Below the pieces are notes generated by a model. The model saw nothing but the letters and a program-made list of their open reading frames with translations, was not told the DNA's origin and searched no databases. This document shows positions 1 through 8,577 of a stretch of DNA of 64,000 nt, piece after piece (position 1 is the first letter of the stretch; each line of letters starts with the position of its first letter). Made by a program: the position numbers and the translations under genes. Origin of the DNA: Glaciibacter superstes DSM 21135. GTDB lineage: Bacteria; Actinomycetota; Actinomycetes; Actinomycetales; Microbacteriaceae. Location: NCBI RefSeq assembly GCF_000421145.1, contig NZ_ATWH01000003.1, forward strand, positions 62,001 through 126,000, written 5' to 3'.

Positions 1-183
1 ACCGTCGACGGTGATCGTGGGAGACCCTGAGAATGGAACGCCCGCCGCTTCGCCCGGCGTCCGCAGCAGCATGGCCACGACGGTCACATCGTCATGACCC
101 GTGGCACGCAACGCCGCCGTCACTCGACGGGTTGCATCTTCCCAGTTCGGGCAGTCTTCTATGTGCAGGACTTCGACTCTCAT
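1..183 (-). CDS. thioredoxin-like small protein, 3' end outside window
   Basis: The minus strand has an ATG at 183 and stays open for 61 codons to the window edge. The start reads MRVEVLHIEDCPNWEDA, a beta strand followed by a single cysteine (C11), and further on comes a GSPTI motif with the cis-proline typical of thioredoxin folds, then VDG. This is the pattern of the short (about 100 aa) thioredoxin-family proteins that accompany mercury and other heavy-metal resistance genes in actinobacteria. Its ATG lies 3 bp beyond the stop of the cation transporter, so it is probably the third gene of the arsR-transporter operon. Only one cysteine is visible, so redox activity is uncertain; a metal-binding or chaperone role is equally possible. 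Confidence 0.7.
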   Translation of the reverse strand, partial: MRVEVLHIEDCPNWEDATRRVTAALRATGHDDVTVVAMLLRTPGEAAGVPFSGSPTITVDG

Positions 184-186
184 GAT

Positions 187-1185
187 TCAATTCTCCCTCG
201 TGGTGCGACGTGCGACTAGCTGTGGACTCAGCTGCACAAGGCCGACGCTGGGTAGTGCGCTGCGGAGGGCGTCATCCGCTTCGCGCTCAAGCAGTTGGAA
301 GCTCCCGACCGACATACTCGAATCGATCGCCACCCGGGCGCTGACCGATAGGCGATGACCGGTCCAACGAAGACGCACGACGTCAACGCGCTCCACACCG
401 GGCCGGGTTTCGAGAGCCTTCTCCGCCGAGGCCACGAGTTCCGGGTCGACCGCATCGAGCAACCGGCGGCCGATGTCGCGAGCCGTTCCCCAGAGCAGGA
501 TCACGATCGCTGCGGTGATCACGAGTCCGACGATCGGGTCGGAAAGCGGGAATCCGAGCCAGACGCCGATGGCACCGGCGACGACAGCCAGGGACGTGAA
601 CCCGTCTGTGCGGGCGTGAATGCCATCGGCCACGAGTGCAGCAGACCCGATGCGACGCCCGACGCGGATGCGGTAGACAGCCACAAGTTCGTTTCCAGCG
701 AAGCCGATGATCCCGGCCGCGAGTACCCAGCCCAGGTTTGTAATCGGTTGTGGGTTGATGAGCCGGGCAATCGACTCATAGCCGGCGAGGATCGCCGACA
801 GGGCGATCATGGCGACAATAAATAGCCCGGCCAGGTCTTCAGCACGACCATAACCGTAGGTGTAACGTCGGGTAGCCGCTCGGCGCCCCAACACAAAAGC
901 GATCCAGAGGGGTACCGCCGTGAGGGCGTCGGAGAAGTTATGGATCGTGTCCGCCAGGAGCGCCACGGAACCGCTGACGAGCACGACCAGGAGTTGGAGT
1001 GCGGCGGTCGCGCCGAGCACGACCAGGCTGATCTTGACCGCGCGAATCCCCTGTCCGCTAGATTCCATCGCGTCATCGATCGAATCCGCCGCGTCGTGGC
1101 TGTGCGGCATGAAGAGACCGTGCAAGAAACCTCTGACTCCCGTCGGATGGGAGTGGACGTGGTCGCTCTCCGCGCCCTTGCTCAT
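187..1185 (-). CDS. cation diffusion facilitator family transporter
   Basis: A 332-residue CDF transporter, expected to export divalent metals (Zn, Cd, Co or Ni) from the cytoplasm in exchange for protons. The N-terminus has His pairs (HVHSH, MPHSH). About six membrane segments lie between residues 50 and 235. The metal-site pattern is present in the second segment (D79, H82, D86 in DTIHNFSD) and the fifth (D187, H190, D194 in DGIHARTD). A cytoplasmic dimerisation domain follows from about residue 245. The ATG overlaps the stop of the upstream ArsR gene by 4 bp, so the two are translationally coupled and the substrate is probably the metal sensed by that repressor. Which metal cannot be told from the sequence. 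Confidence 0.92.
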   Translation of the reverse strand: MSKGAESDHVHSHPTGVRGFLHGLFMPHSHDAADSIDDAMESSGQGIRAVKISLVVLGATAALQLLVVLVSGSVALLADTIHNFSDALTAVPLWIAFVLGRRAATRRYTYGYGRAEDLAGLFIVAMIALSAILAGYESIARLINPQPITNLGWVLAAGIIGFAGNELVAVYRIRVGRRIGSAALVADGIHARTDGFTSLAVVAGAIGVWLGFPLSDPIVGLVITAAIVILLWGTARDIGRRLLDAVDPELVASAEKALETRPGVERVDVVRLRWTGHRLSVSARVAIDSSMSVGSFQLLEREADDALRSALPSVGLVQLSPQLVARRTTREN

Positions 1186-1547
1186 GACGCGACTGCGGAG
1201 TCACCGTGGTGATGCCGCGGCAGACCTCCCAACGAGTGCTCGGCCTGGAAGATGGCGTCGGTCACCAGCTGGCTCGCGTGCTCGTTTCCCAGTCGATAGA
1301 ACACGCGCGTACCTTGCTGGCGCGTGGCAACGATGCGTGCAAGCCGGAGCTTTGCCAGATGCTGAGATACGGATGCCGGCGTCTTGTCCAGGATGTCGGC
1401 CAGATGGTTCACCGAGAGTTCTTCATCACGCAGAGCAAGAACGATGCGCACGCGCGTGGCGTCGGCGAGCATCGCGAACACCTCGACGGCGAGTTCCACG
1501 TATTGGCTGTCGGGGTCTCGTCCACAAACCTGCTTATCTGCATCCAT
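1182..1547 (-). CDS. ArsR/SmtB-family metal-responsive repressor
   Basis: A 121-residue winged-helix repressor. The recognition helix region reads TPASVSQHLAKLR (about residues 57-69) and the wing follows (RQQGTRVFYRL). Candidate metal ligands are C8, H90, H104 and an HHH tail (112-114), which fits an SmtB/NmtR-type sensor rather than an arsenite sensor, since there is no CxC in the recognition helix. The ATG at 1547 begins MDADKQ; the open frame continues upstream but without a better start. The gene ends in an ATGA overlap with the transporter. It probably represses the arsR-transporter-thioredoxin-like operon from the inverted repeat at its own start. Confidence 0.85.
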   Translation of the reverse strand: MDADKQVCGRDPDSQYVELAVEVFAMLADATRVRIVLALRDEELSVNHLADILDKTPASVSQHLAKLRLARIVATRQQGTRVFYRLGNEHASQLVTDAIFQAEHSLGGLPRHHHGDSAVAS

Positions 1548-1555
1548 ACGCAGAT
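1536..1555. promoter_or_regulatory. inverted repeat at arsR start, possible operator
   Basis: ATCTGC and GCAGAT form perfect 6-bp arms around an 8-bp spacer that contains the ArsR start codon. Its position suggests autoregulation, but the arms are short and no promoter elements are clear. Confidence 0.3.
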
Positions 1556-1655
1556 TATTGCATAAATCCTGCAGTTTGCGGCATGCCGATCCGCTCGTGT
1601 CATCGGTGACGAACAACTAACGGGTCGAAAAGTTCGGCGTCGGGAGAGTCTGGTC

Positions 1656-2455
1656 ATGAATTCAAATACCGCCACCGTGCCTGCTCGAACCAAACGACCG
1701 TGCAAGCGGCTCTGGGGGCTCGCTGCCGTCGTCGGCGTCGTAAGCGCTGCGGCAGTTCTCGCGGTAGCCGAACTCGTCGCACTTGTCGTCGCAAGGATGG
1801 CAGTCCGGTGCTGGCCGTCGGATCCTTCGTCGTCGACATCGTTCCACGATGGGCTAAGGAGTTCGCCATCGCGACGTTCGGCGCAAACGACAAGGTCTTC
1901 CTCTTGGGATCCATCGGCCTCGCGGTGGTCATTGCGGCGGCCATTGCCGGAGTGTTGGAGTTCATCAAGCCACCGATTGGAGTTGTGACCCTGGTTCTGA
2001 CCGGAGCGCTGTCGGTGGCGGCGATTTTTACCGTCGCCGTCGCGGTGGCGTCCGCGGTGGTGGGAATCGGGTCGCGGGTCATCTCTGCGGCAACATCGTC
2101 ACCGTACGGCATCCGTGACGCACTAAGGCTTCCCGCACCGCAATCCACGGTGACGGTGCCGCCCGGCGCCGACCTGGACATCCCTGTTATCTCGTCGCTA
2201 TTCACTCCGAACGCGGACTTCTACCGGGTGGACATCGCCCTCACTGTGCCGTCGATCCACCCAGCAGAGTGGAGCCTCAAGGTCAGCGGGATGGTGGATC
2301 ACGAGGTGACGCTGAGTTTTCAGGATCTCCTCGATCTCGTGGTCGATGAATACGTCATCACGTCAACGTGTGTCTCCAGCGGTTGGCAGCGCGCGCTGAT
2401 TCGCGTGAAATCGAACTTGACGTATACCCATAGGGGGTATACTCTAAGCGTATGA
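1656..2455 (+). pseudogene. membrane-anchored molybdopterin oxidoreductase, frameshifted and truncated
   Basis: The 5' part (MNSNTATVP start, GGGAGAG ribosome site) encodes an N-terminal membrane region up to LVALVVAR. Near 1795 the reading continues in another frame as KDGSPVLAVGSFVVDIVP, with several further hydrophobic segments and then the start of a sulfite-oxidase/YedY-like molybdopterin domain (FTPNADFYRVDIALTVPSI, then EWSLKVSGMVD, then EYVITSTCVSS). The C of TCVS corresponds to the expected cofactor-ligating cysteine in this family. After that the homology stops; the remaining residues are read from the copB promoter. Most of the catalytic domain is therefore missing and the gene is broken twice. 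The truncation marks the left junction of the copB segment. Confidence 0.75.
2417..2451 (+). promoter_or_regulatory. copB promoter with perfect CsoR operator
   Basis: GTATACCC and GGGTATAC are perfect 8-bp arms around a 5-bp spacer (2422-2442), the TACCC-N5-GGGTA layout of CsoR copper operators. It overlaps a TTGACG (2417-2422) and a TATACT (2438-2443) hexamer. The copB ATG at 2452 is only 8 bp beyond the -10-like hexamer, so the transcript is probably leaderless. Confidence 0.82.
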
Positions 2456-4608
2456 GCGAGTCACATCACAAGCACGGCACAACCCACGAGCACGAGTCGA
2501 TGAATCACGCGGCGATGGGCCAGGATGGCATGGGCTCAGAGACAGATCACGCGGGTCACGGCGGTCATTCTGGTCATGAGGGTCACGGCGGTCACGGCGA
2601 CCATGTTGGCCAGTTCCGCCGCCTGTTCTGGATCATGCTGGTCATCGCCGTCCCGGTCATCGTGTTCAGCGGCATGTTCGCGATGATCCTGGGCTATTCG
2701 CTCCCCGACGTTCCGCTGATCTCGTGGATTTCGCCTGTGCTCGGCACCGTTATGTACATCTGGGGAGGTCGTCCATTCCTCACCGGTGCCGTGTCCGAGT
2801 TGCGGTCCCGTAAACCGGGCATGATGCTCTTGATCGGACTCGCGATCACTGTTGCGTTCCTGGCCTCCTGGGGCGCGAACCTCGGCATCCTCGACCATGA
2901 ACTCGACTTTTGGTGGGAGCTTGCGCTCCTGATCGTGATCATGCTGCTCGGCCACTGGATCGAGATGCGATCACTGGCACAGACATCCACTGCCCTGGAG
3001 TCCCTGGCGGCACTTATCCCCGACGAGGCCGAGCGCATCGACGGCAGAGAGATCGTCGTCGTCTCCCCCTCCGAACTCGCAGTCGGCGATGTTGTCATCG
3101 TGCGGCCCGGCGGACGGGTGCCGGCGGATGGCGAGGTGACCGAGGGGACAGCGGATGTCGACGAGTCGATGATCACCGGAGAATCCCGGCCGGTCAGCCG
3201 AGGTCCCGGAGACCACGTTGTCGCCGGCACCGTCGCAACCGACACCGCCATCCGCGTGCGTGTGAGCGCGGTCGGCGATGACACCGCCCTCGCCGGCATC
3301 CAGCGCCTTGTCACCGAAGCGCAGAACTCGTCATCTCGCGCGCAGCGCATCGCCGACACGGCCGCCGGTTGGCTGTTCTGGTTCGCGCTCGGCGCCGGCG
3401 TACTCACCGCGGTCGCCTGGACACTGCTCGGCAACCCGGATGACGCCGTCATCAGAACAATCACCGTGCTGGTGATCGCCTGCCCGCACGCCCTCGGCCT
3501 CGCTATCCCCCTGGTGGTCTCGATCGCGACCGAACGAGCCGCGAAGGGCGGCGTGTTGATCAAGGACCGCCTGGCGCTGGAGAGCATGCGGACCGTGGAT
3601 ACCGTGTTGTTCGACAAGACCGGCACCCTGACGAAGGGCGAGCCGGTTGTCTCCAGGATCACCGTTGCCGGCGCCGCTTCGGAGGAAGAGGTTCTCGCTC
3701 TGGCCGCCGCGGTCGAGGGCGACAGCGAACATCCCCTTGCCAAGGCGATCGTGGCGGCGGCGAAAGCTCGAGGCGTGACGGTCCCGAGGGCCTCCGGATT
3801 CCAGGCATCGACCGCTGTCGGCGTGACCGCCACGGTCGATGGCAAGGACGTCAGCGTCGGCGGCCCGAGCATGCTCCAAAACCACGGCGCACGCCCGCTC
3901 GAGGCGAGCGAGACGTGGAAGGAGGATGGTGCGATCATCCTGCACGTTCTGTCGAATGGCGAAGTAATCGGGGCGTTCGGCCTGGCAGACGAAGTGCGGG
4001 AGGAATCCCACCAGGCGGTCGACGCGCTACACGCGCTCGACATCCAGGTCGTGATGATCACAGGCGACGCCGAGGCCGTCGCCCAGTCGGTTGCGGCCGA
4101 GTTAGGCATCGACCGCGTCTTCGCCGGCGTGCACCCGGAGGACAAGGCCGAAAAGGTCGCGGAGTTGCAGCGCGAGGGCCGCAAGGTCGCGATGGTCGGA
4201 GACGGCGTCAATGACGCTCCTGCGTTGGCCCAGGCAGATGTCGGCATCGCGATCGGGGCGGGTACGGATGTCGCCATCGCGTCGGCGGGTGTCATCCTCG
4301 CCAGCGACGACCCACGATCCGTTCTCTCCGTGATCGAGCTCTCCCGCGCGAGCTACCGCAAGATGAAGCAGAACCTCTGGTGGGCGGCTGGATACAACCT
4401 GATCTCGGTCCCCCTCGCGGCCGGCGTGCTGGCACCGATCGGTTTCGTGCTTCCGATGGCGGTGGGGGCGCTGCTCATGTCCGCCTCGACGATCGTCGTT
4501 GCGCTCAACGCCCAACTGCTCAGGCGCCTGGACCTCCGCCCGGAGACCAGCACGAAAGCGGCACTCGCCGCCTCCCCCGCCGCGGACAGGGAGCCAGCCC
4601 GCGTGTAA
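2452..4608 (+). CDS. copB: copper-translocating P-type ATPase, CPH (P1B-3-like)
   Basis: A 718-residue P1B ATPase. The N-terminus is a His/Gly/Met-rich metal-binding tail (about residues 5-51, repeated GHGGH units) in place of an HMA domain. Eight membrane segments are expected. The actuator motif TGES is at 242-245, the transmembrane metal motif is CPH (344-346), the phosphorylated aspartate is D388 in DKTGT, the nucleotide-site SEHP is near 425-428, and GDGVND is present. CPH with a His-rich tail is typical of CopB-type copper exporters. The start has no ribosome site, in line with a leaderless message. The gene sits behind a CsoR box and is convergent with the BNR lipoprotein gene. Its last 29 codons before the C-terminal tail recur as a relic at 14533-14640. 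Confidence 0.93.
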   Translation: MSESHHKHGTTHEHESMNHAAMGQDGMGSETDHAGHGGHSGHEGHGGHGDHVGQFRRLFWIMLVIAVPVIVFSGMFAMILGYSLPDVPLISWISPVLGTVMYIWGGRPFLTGAVSELRSRKPGMMLLIGLAITVAFLASWGANLGILDHELDFWWELALLIVIMLLGHWIEMRSLAQTSTALESLAALIPDEAERIDGREIVVVSPSELAVGDVVIVRPGGRVPADGEVTEGTADVDESMITGESRPVSRGPGDHVVAGTVATDTAIRVRVSAVGDDTALAGIQRLVTEAQNSSSRAQRIADTAAGWLFWFALGAGVLTAVAWTLLGNPDDAVIRTITVLVIACPHALGLAIPLVVSIATERAAKGGVLIKDRLALESMRTVDTVLFDKTGTLTKGEPVVSRITVAGAASEEEVLALAAAVEGDSEHPLAKAIVAAAKARGVTVPRASGFQASTAVGVTATVDGKDVSVGGPSMLQNHGARPLEASETWKEDGAIILHVLSNGEVIGAFGLADEVREESHQAVDALHALDIQVVMITGDAEAVAQSVAAELGIDRVFAGVHPEDKAEKVAELQREGRKVAMVGDGVNDAPALAQADVGIAIGAGTDVAIASAGVILASDDPRSVLSVIELSRASYRKMKQNLWWAAGYNLISVPLAAGVLAPIGFVLPMAVGALLMSASTIVVALNAQLLRRLDLRPETSTKAALAASPAADREPARV

Positions 4609-4641
4609 GCAACTGGAATGAGTGCCTGGCCCCGAGACCGG

Positions 4642-5601
4642 TCACTTCGGAACGAGTACGGTGCCCGTTGCACCGAGGTCGTCGCTGGCGACGATTCCTC
4701 GCGCATCTGCGATGAGGATCCATGGTGTGCTTCCGACGACGTATCCGAGCGCCTCCGGCGTTCCTTCGGTCTGACCAGTCATCGACCAGGTGCCAGCCTC
4801 GATGCTTGTGCTCCAGATAGCCCCCTGCGTGTCGATGCCCACCATGTTCCCGCTCTCGGCGTCGCCGGCGGCGATGAGGAACAGGGCGGGAGCCGCGGAC
4901 ACCGGTTCAAAGGAGCGCCCGGTGTCGTTACTCACGAGGAGGCCGTCAGCTGTCGTCGCGTAGAGGCGATCCGGATTGGCACGATCGGCTGCCAGATCCC
5001 GCAATTGTATGGATGCCCGGGCCGTCCATGTCGCGCCGTCGTCGTCGCTCACCTGGATCATGCCACCAGTCGCGTCGTAGCCGTAAATGCGAAGCGCGCC
5101 ATCCGGCAGAGTTACCGCGTCGAGATCGTGGAAGTCGGTTTCACCACGAAGCGAGAGTGTCCCCCAGGTTTTCGCGCCATCGGTACTGGAGATCAGTCCC
5201 AGATTCGGCGGGTTCAGGTCCGGTTGCTCGACAGGGTCGGGATGACCCGATGCCAGGAGAAGTCCGGGTGCTGCGACGGTGAATCCCATCGTGTCCTGAG
5301 CGCGACCGGCGATCTGGACCCGATTCACCCCGGAGTCACGCTCCGCGCCGTCCAGATAGTCCTCTGGCAGTTGACCGGTGGGGACGAGCCAGACACCGTT
5401 GTGCGTTGCCGCGTACGTCTCACCGGTGGTCGGGTCGGCGCCCAGGCCATGAGTGTGCCCGAAATCGGCGGCTCCGTTTGCTTCCAAAGATTCAGGAGCG
5501 CCAGGTACGGCGGCGCATCCTGCAAGAACGATCAGAACAGCTCCAGCTAGGACGATCACCATACTGCTGCGTCGGTCTTGTGCTTCTGTACTTTTAGCCA
5601 A
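4642..5601 (-). CDS. BNR/F510_1955-type beta-propeller lipoprotein
   Basis: A 319-residue secreted lipoprotein: positively charged start, hydrophobic stretch, and lipobox LAGC at about residues 26-29. The mature part has repeated blocks of the BNR/sortilin kind (STDGAKTWG, SDDGATWTA, SNDTGRSFEP) and an early FGHTHGL motif, as in the actinobacterial F510_1955-like propeller proteins that are repeatedly found in copper clusters. It probably sits on the outer face of the membrane; the His-containing N-terminal motif could bind copper, but no activity is established. Its ATG overlaps the stop of the upstream M23 gene by 8 bp, so it is the last gene of a coupled three-gene operon. Confidence 0.82.
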   Translation of the reverse strand: MAKSTEAQDRRSSMVIVLAGAVLIVLAGCAAVPGAPESLEANGAADFGHTHGLGADPTTGETYAATHNGVWLVPTGQLPEDYLDGAERDSGVNRVQIAGRAQDTMGFTVAAPGLLLASGHPDPVEQPDLNPPNLGLISSTDGAKTWGTLSLRGETDFHDLDAVTLPDGALRIYGYDATGGMIQVSDDDGATWTARASIQLRDLAADRANPDRLYATTADGLLVSNDTGRSFEPVSAAPALFLIAAGDAESGNMVGIDTQGAIWSTSIEAGTWSMTGQTEGTPEALGYVVGSTPWILIADARGIVASDDLGATGTVLVPK

Positions 5602-6856
5602 GGGTGACTCCTCGTGCGCTCATGAACGGTTGTGGGTCGATGCGGGCGCCGTCGACCCGCACTTCGAAATGAGAATGGCAGCCGCTTGATGCGCCAGTCG
5701 TGCCGACGAGAGCAATGTTTGCGCCCGCATCGACGTATTGGCCTTCGTTGACGAGGATGCTGCTGTTGTGCGCATATCCGGTTTGGACGCCGTTTCCGTG
5801 GTCGACAAGTACCCAGTTTCCGTAGGTGCCGAGCCAGCCGGCATAGATGACGGTGCCACCCGTTGCGGCGTAGATTGCGCGGCCGCATCCGGCGGCGATA
5901 TCGGTGCCGTAGTGGAAATTCCCCACCCCGGCAACAGGCTTGTCCGGGCGTGGACCGAAACGATCGCTGATCCAGCCCGACACGGGCAGCGCCCAACCCT
6001 GGTCGCTGAGCTGCCCCGAGTCCAGTCCGCCGTCTCCCCCGCCACCGCCAGCAGCGGCTGCCGCTGCAGCTTCGGCCGCGAGGCGAGCTTGTTCGCCCTT
6101 CTCGAAGTCGGCTTCCGTGGCGGCACGGTTCTCCGTGAGTACTGCCAGTTGCGCGTGCAGGGTGGTCGAGTACTGCTGCTGTTCTGCGAGCTTCGCTTCG
6201 ACCGCGGCGCGGGCGGCGATCGCTTCAGTCAGGGCCGCTTCGGCCTTCTTCGCCAGCCCTCCGAGCACCTCCTTCGCCACTTTCGCCTGGTCGGTTATCG
6301 CGGTTGCCGAGTTCCGGTCGGTGGCGGCCTTTTCATAGATCAGGCTTGTGCGTTCGGTGAGCTTGCTCATGGAGCCCAGCTTGGAGAGCAGGTCGTCCGC
6401 GTTCTTTCCCTCGAGGAAAAGGGTCATCGAGAGATCGGTGCCTCCTGATCGGGCGAGCATGGATGCCAGTCGTCCGGCCTGCGCCCCAGACGCGTCGGCA
6501 CGAGCTGAAGCCTCATCCGCTTGTCCCTGGAGCAGGGTGGCGCGGTAGGTGGCCTCATCGAAGGCGCCCTGCGCGCGCTCGTACTCGGAGCCTCGGCGAG
6601 CAGCGAGTGCCTGAGCGGTGGCAACCTCACCGGTCAACCCTGCGATGAGGTTTGTTAGCTCGGTGATCTGCGTCTGCTTGGACGCTTCGTTCGACCGTGC
6701 GTTCTCCACATCAGACCATGACGGATACTCCGCGGCCGCCGCAGGCTGAGTTATCCCGAGGGTGCCGATGAGAGCGAGTGCCGCGACCACGGCCCACCAC
6801 ACCCTCTTGTCGGCGTTCCGTGTTCCACGTTGCGATCGCGATGTGTTGCGTCTCAT
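5594..6856 (-). CDS. M23-family peptidase with coiled-coil N-terminus
   Basis: A 420-residue secreted murein hydrolase-type protein. A signal peptide ends near the TQPAAAA motif, followed by a long Ala/Glu/Gln-rich coiled coil (roughly 45-270) that resembles the EnvC/NlpD kind of regulatory helix, a Gly-rich linker, and a C-terminal LytM/M23 domain. The zinc-site motifs are visible: HYGTD and HSHFEV. The start chosen (MRRNTSRSQ, 6856) makes an ATGA overlap with the preceding M23 gene; an ATG at 6883 would add nine residues. It is coupled downstream to the BNR lipoprotein. Its presence in a copper operon suggests a role in envelope adjustment, which is inference. Confidence 0.85.
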   Translation of the reverse strand: MRRNTSRSQRGTRNADKRVWWAVVAALALIGTLGITQPAAAAEYPSWSDVENARSNEASKQTQITELTNLIAGLTGEVATAQALAARRGSEYERAQGAFDEATYRATLLQGQADEASARADASGAQAGRLASMLARSGGTDLSMTLFLEGKNADDLLSKLGSMSKLTERTSLIYEKAATDRNSATAITDQAKVAKEVLGGLAKKAEAALTEAIAARAAVEAKLAEQQQYSTTLHAQLAVLTENRAATEADFEKGEQARLAAEAAAAAAAGGGGGDGGLDSGQLSDQGWALPVSGWISDRFGPRPDKPVAGVGNFHYGTDIAAGCGRAIYAATGGTVIYAGWLGTYGNWVLVDHGNGVQTGYAHNSSILVNEGQYVDAGANIALVGTTGASSGCHSHFEVRVDGARIDPQPFMSARGVTLG

Positions 6857-7698
6857 TCTGGGCGAACCCTTTCTGTCAGCCATACGAAGGGATCTGTGGG
6901 TGTTGTGCCGTCGAGCAGGACTTCGAAGTGGAGGTGAGGACCGGTACTTTGACCGGTGTTACCGACGTTGCCCACCACTTGTCCGACTTTGACGGGTTGG
7001 CCGACCTCGAGGGTGAGGGAGCCTTCGCTCATGTGGGCGTAGACGCTGCTGACGAGTTCGCCGTCGACCATGTGGTCGATGACGACGTAGACGCCGAGTC
7101 CGCCATCGTCGGTTTCTGATACTTCTCGCACCACTCCGTCAGCGATGGCTTGAATCGGCGAGTCCACGCCCGGGTTCATGTCGATGCCTTTATGGAACGT
7201 GGAGCACCCGCCGCACGGTGCACTGCGCGGACCGAAGTCCGTGGTGATCGGCACTCCGGTGAGGAACGGCCACTGGATCGCACCCAGATAGTTGACGTAT
7301 GTGGCGGCGGTCTGGGTGTACGCGGCGCGGGTCGGCACCTTCTCGATCGTGTATCCGTCGCGCTGGACGGCCACCGATGCACCGGTGCCGACCGTCAGGG
7401 TCTGAGCCGGATCGCTGGGGGAGTCACTCGCAGTCACCATGCGGGGGGCGTCGGGGTTCACGGCCAGGGCCGGTAAGGAAACGCTGATGGTCAGGAGTGC
7501 GACGAAACTCATTGCCACGGCCGCGAATGCGCGTTGCCGCGCGTGAGGCTGCTTCGTTCTCTTGGCCATGTGTGACCGGCGTGATCGGGTTGCAGGTGCT
7601 CGCCGCGGGCGGGCGCGACGACCGTGGGTTACGGCAGCGCGTAGTTCTCGGCGGGTCGGCAGCGATGAGGCGACGCTGGCGGGGATGTTTTCATCCAT
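6853..7698 (-). CDS. M23-family metallopeptidase
   Basis: A 281-residue protein. The ATG at 7698 has a strong GGAGGA ribosome site. The first 43 residues are basic and include LPTRREL, a cytoplasmic prefix common in Micrococcales M23 and lytic enzymes; a membrane segment (about 58-78) follows. The C-terminal half is a LytM domain with FHKGIDM and HLHFEV zinc motifs. An internal start at residue 44 would give a classical signal peptide. It is the first gene of the coupled M23-M23-lipoprotein operon. The domain combination predicts peptidoglycan cross-bridge cleavage outside the membrane; the specific role in metal stress is unknown. Confidence 0.85.
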   Translation of the reverse strand: MDENIPASVASSLPTRRELRAAVTHGRRARPRRAPATRSRRSHMAKRTKQPHARQRAFAAVAMSFVALLTISVSLPALAVNPDAPRMVTASDSPSDPAQTLTVGTGASVAVQRDGYTIEKVPTRAAYTQTAATYVNYLGAIQWPFLTGVPITTDFGPRSAPCGGCSTFHKGIDMNPGVDSPIQAIADGVVREVSETDDGGLGVYVVIDHMVDGELVSSVYAHMSEGSLTLEVGQPVKVGQVVGNVGNTGQSTGPHLHFEVLLDGTTPTDPFVWLTERVRPE

Positions 7699-7799
7699 TC
7701 GCGTCCTCCGCCGGTGTGCAGGGAGCGATGGAGGTTGTTGCGACGTTTCTGATGGGTCTTCCTTACGATCAGGCCAGTCATGGCCAGGGCAAGTGAGGT

Positions 7800-7838
7800 G
7801 GGTGGGGACGCTCTAGGCACAGAAAGGGGTCCCCACCC
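7800..7838. terminator. strong hairpin between DUF305 and M23 operons
   Basis: GGGTGGGGAC and GTCCCCACCC form perfect 10-bp arms around a 19-nt loop. It lies after the DUF305 stop (7883) and before the M23 start (7698) on the minus strand. No U-run follows, so it could be an attenuator or mRNA-stabilising structure instead of a factor-independent terminator. Confidence 0.45.
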
Positions 7839-7882
7839 GGGAGCGCGGCAAATGGGGGACGCCGACTCCGGCTTGGGATGGC

Positions 7883-8482
7883 CTACAGGGAGGCGAGGAG
7901 ATCTTTCATGACGTCAATCTCTTCGGTCTGCGTCGTGACGATCTGCTCTGCCATCACTTTCGCGTCCGAGTTCTGACCGCCGTCCAGTTCGGTCTGTGCC
8001 ATGTCGATGGCGCCCTGGTGATGAACCATCATCTGCTCCAGGAACAACGTGCTCGCCTGGGCGCCCGATGCGTTATCGAGGGCTTTCATGTCGTCGTCGG
8101 ACATCATGCCGTCCATGCCGTCGTCCATCCCGGACATGCCGCTGTCGTCGGACCCCCAGTCGGTGAGCCATTCCTGAAGCTGTTTGATCTCCGGTTCCTG
8201 TGCCGCCTTGATTTCGGTGGCGAGGTCGAGAACCTTCTGGTCGATTCCATCCTTGGCCAGGATGACGTCACTCATTTCGACGGCTTGTTCATGGTGCGGG
8301 ATCATCATTTGCGCGAACATCACATCGGCCGCATTGAACGGAGCCGTTGCGCTCGGCGCCGTGGTTGTCTCTTCGGTACTACCGCCCATGTCCATGCCGG
8401 GCATGTTGCCGGTGCAGGCGCTGAGGGTGAGGGCTGTTGCCACTGCGGCAGTGGCCAGAAGGTATTTGCGTGGTCTGAGCAT
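7883..8482 (-). CDS. DUF305 lipoprotein, copper-cluster type
   Basis: A 199-residue lipoprotein with lipobox LSAC (about 20-23). The DUF305 core is duplicated internally: the first half has FAQMMIPHHEQAVEM and the second has FLEQMMVHHQGAIDMAQ, the HH motifs expected to build a helical ferritin-like pair. Between them is a Met/Asp-rich linker (MSGMDDGMDGMMSDDD), a plausible extracytoplasmic Cu(I) site. DUF305 proteins are common in copper islands and are usually taken as metal-binding surface proteins, without a proven reaction. It has a GGAAAGA ribosome site. A close paralogue lies at 10034-10642. Confidence 0.88.
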   Translation of the reverse strand: MLRPRKYLLATAAVATALTLSACTGNMPGMDMGGSTEETTTAPSATAPFNAADVMFAQMMIPHHEQAVEMSDVILAKDGIDQKVLDLATEIKAAQEPEIKQLQEWLTDWGSDDSGMSGMDDGMDGMMSDDDMKALDNASGAQASTLFLEQMMVHHQGAIDMAQTELDGGQNSDAKVMAEQIVTTQTEEIDVMKDLLASL

Positions 8483-8577
8483 CGTTCTTTCCGTTCATCG
8501 TCAATCGTTACGAACCGATTCGCCGCTGAGCGCGACGAAGCCACGCGCGAACTGAGGCGCGTGGGCGAAGATTCGGT

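Noticed and set aside
2694..4295. 533-codon open frame antisense to copB
   Set aside because: Composition is that of a third-position shadow in GC-rich DNA; the plus strand is a complete P-type ATPase.
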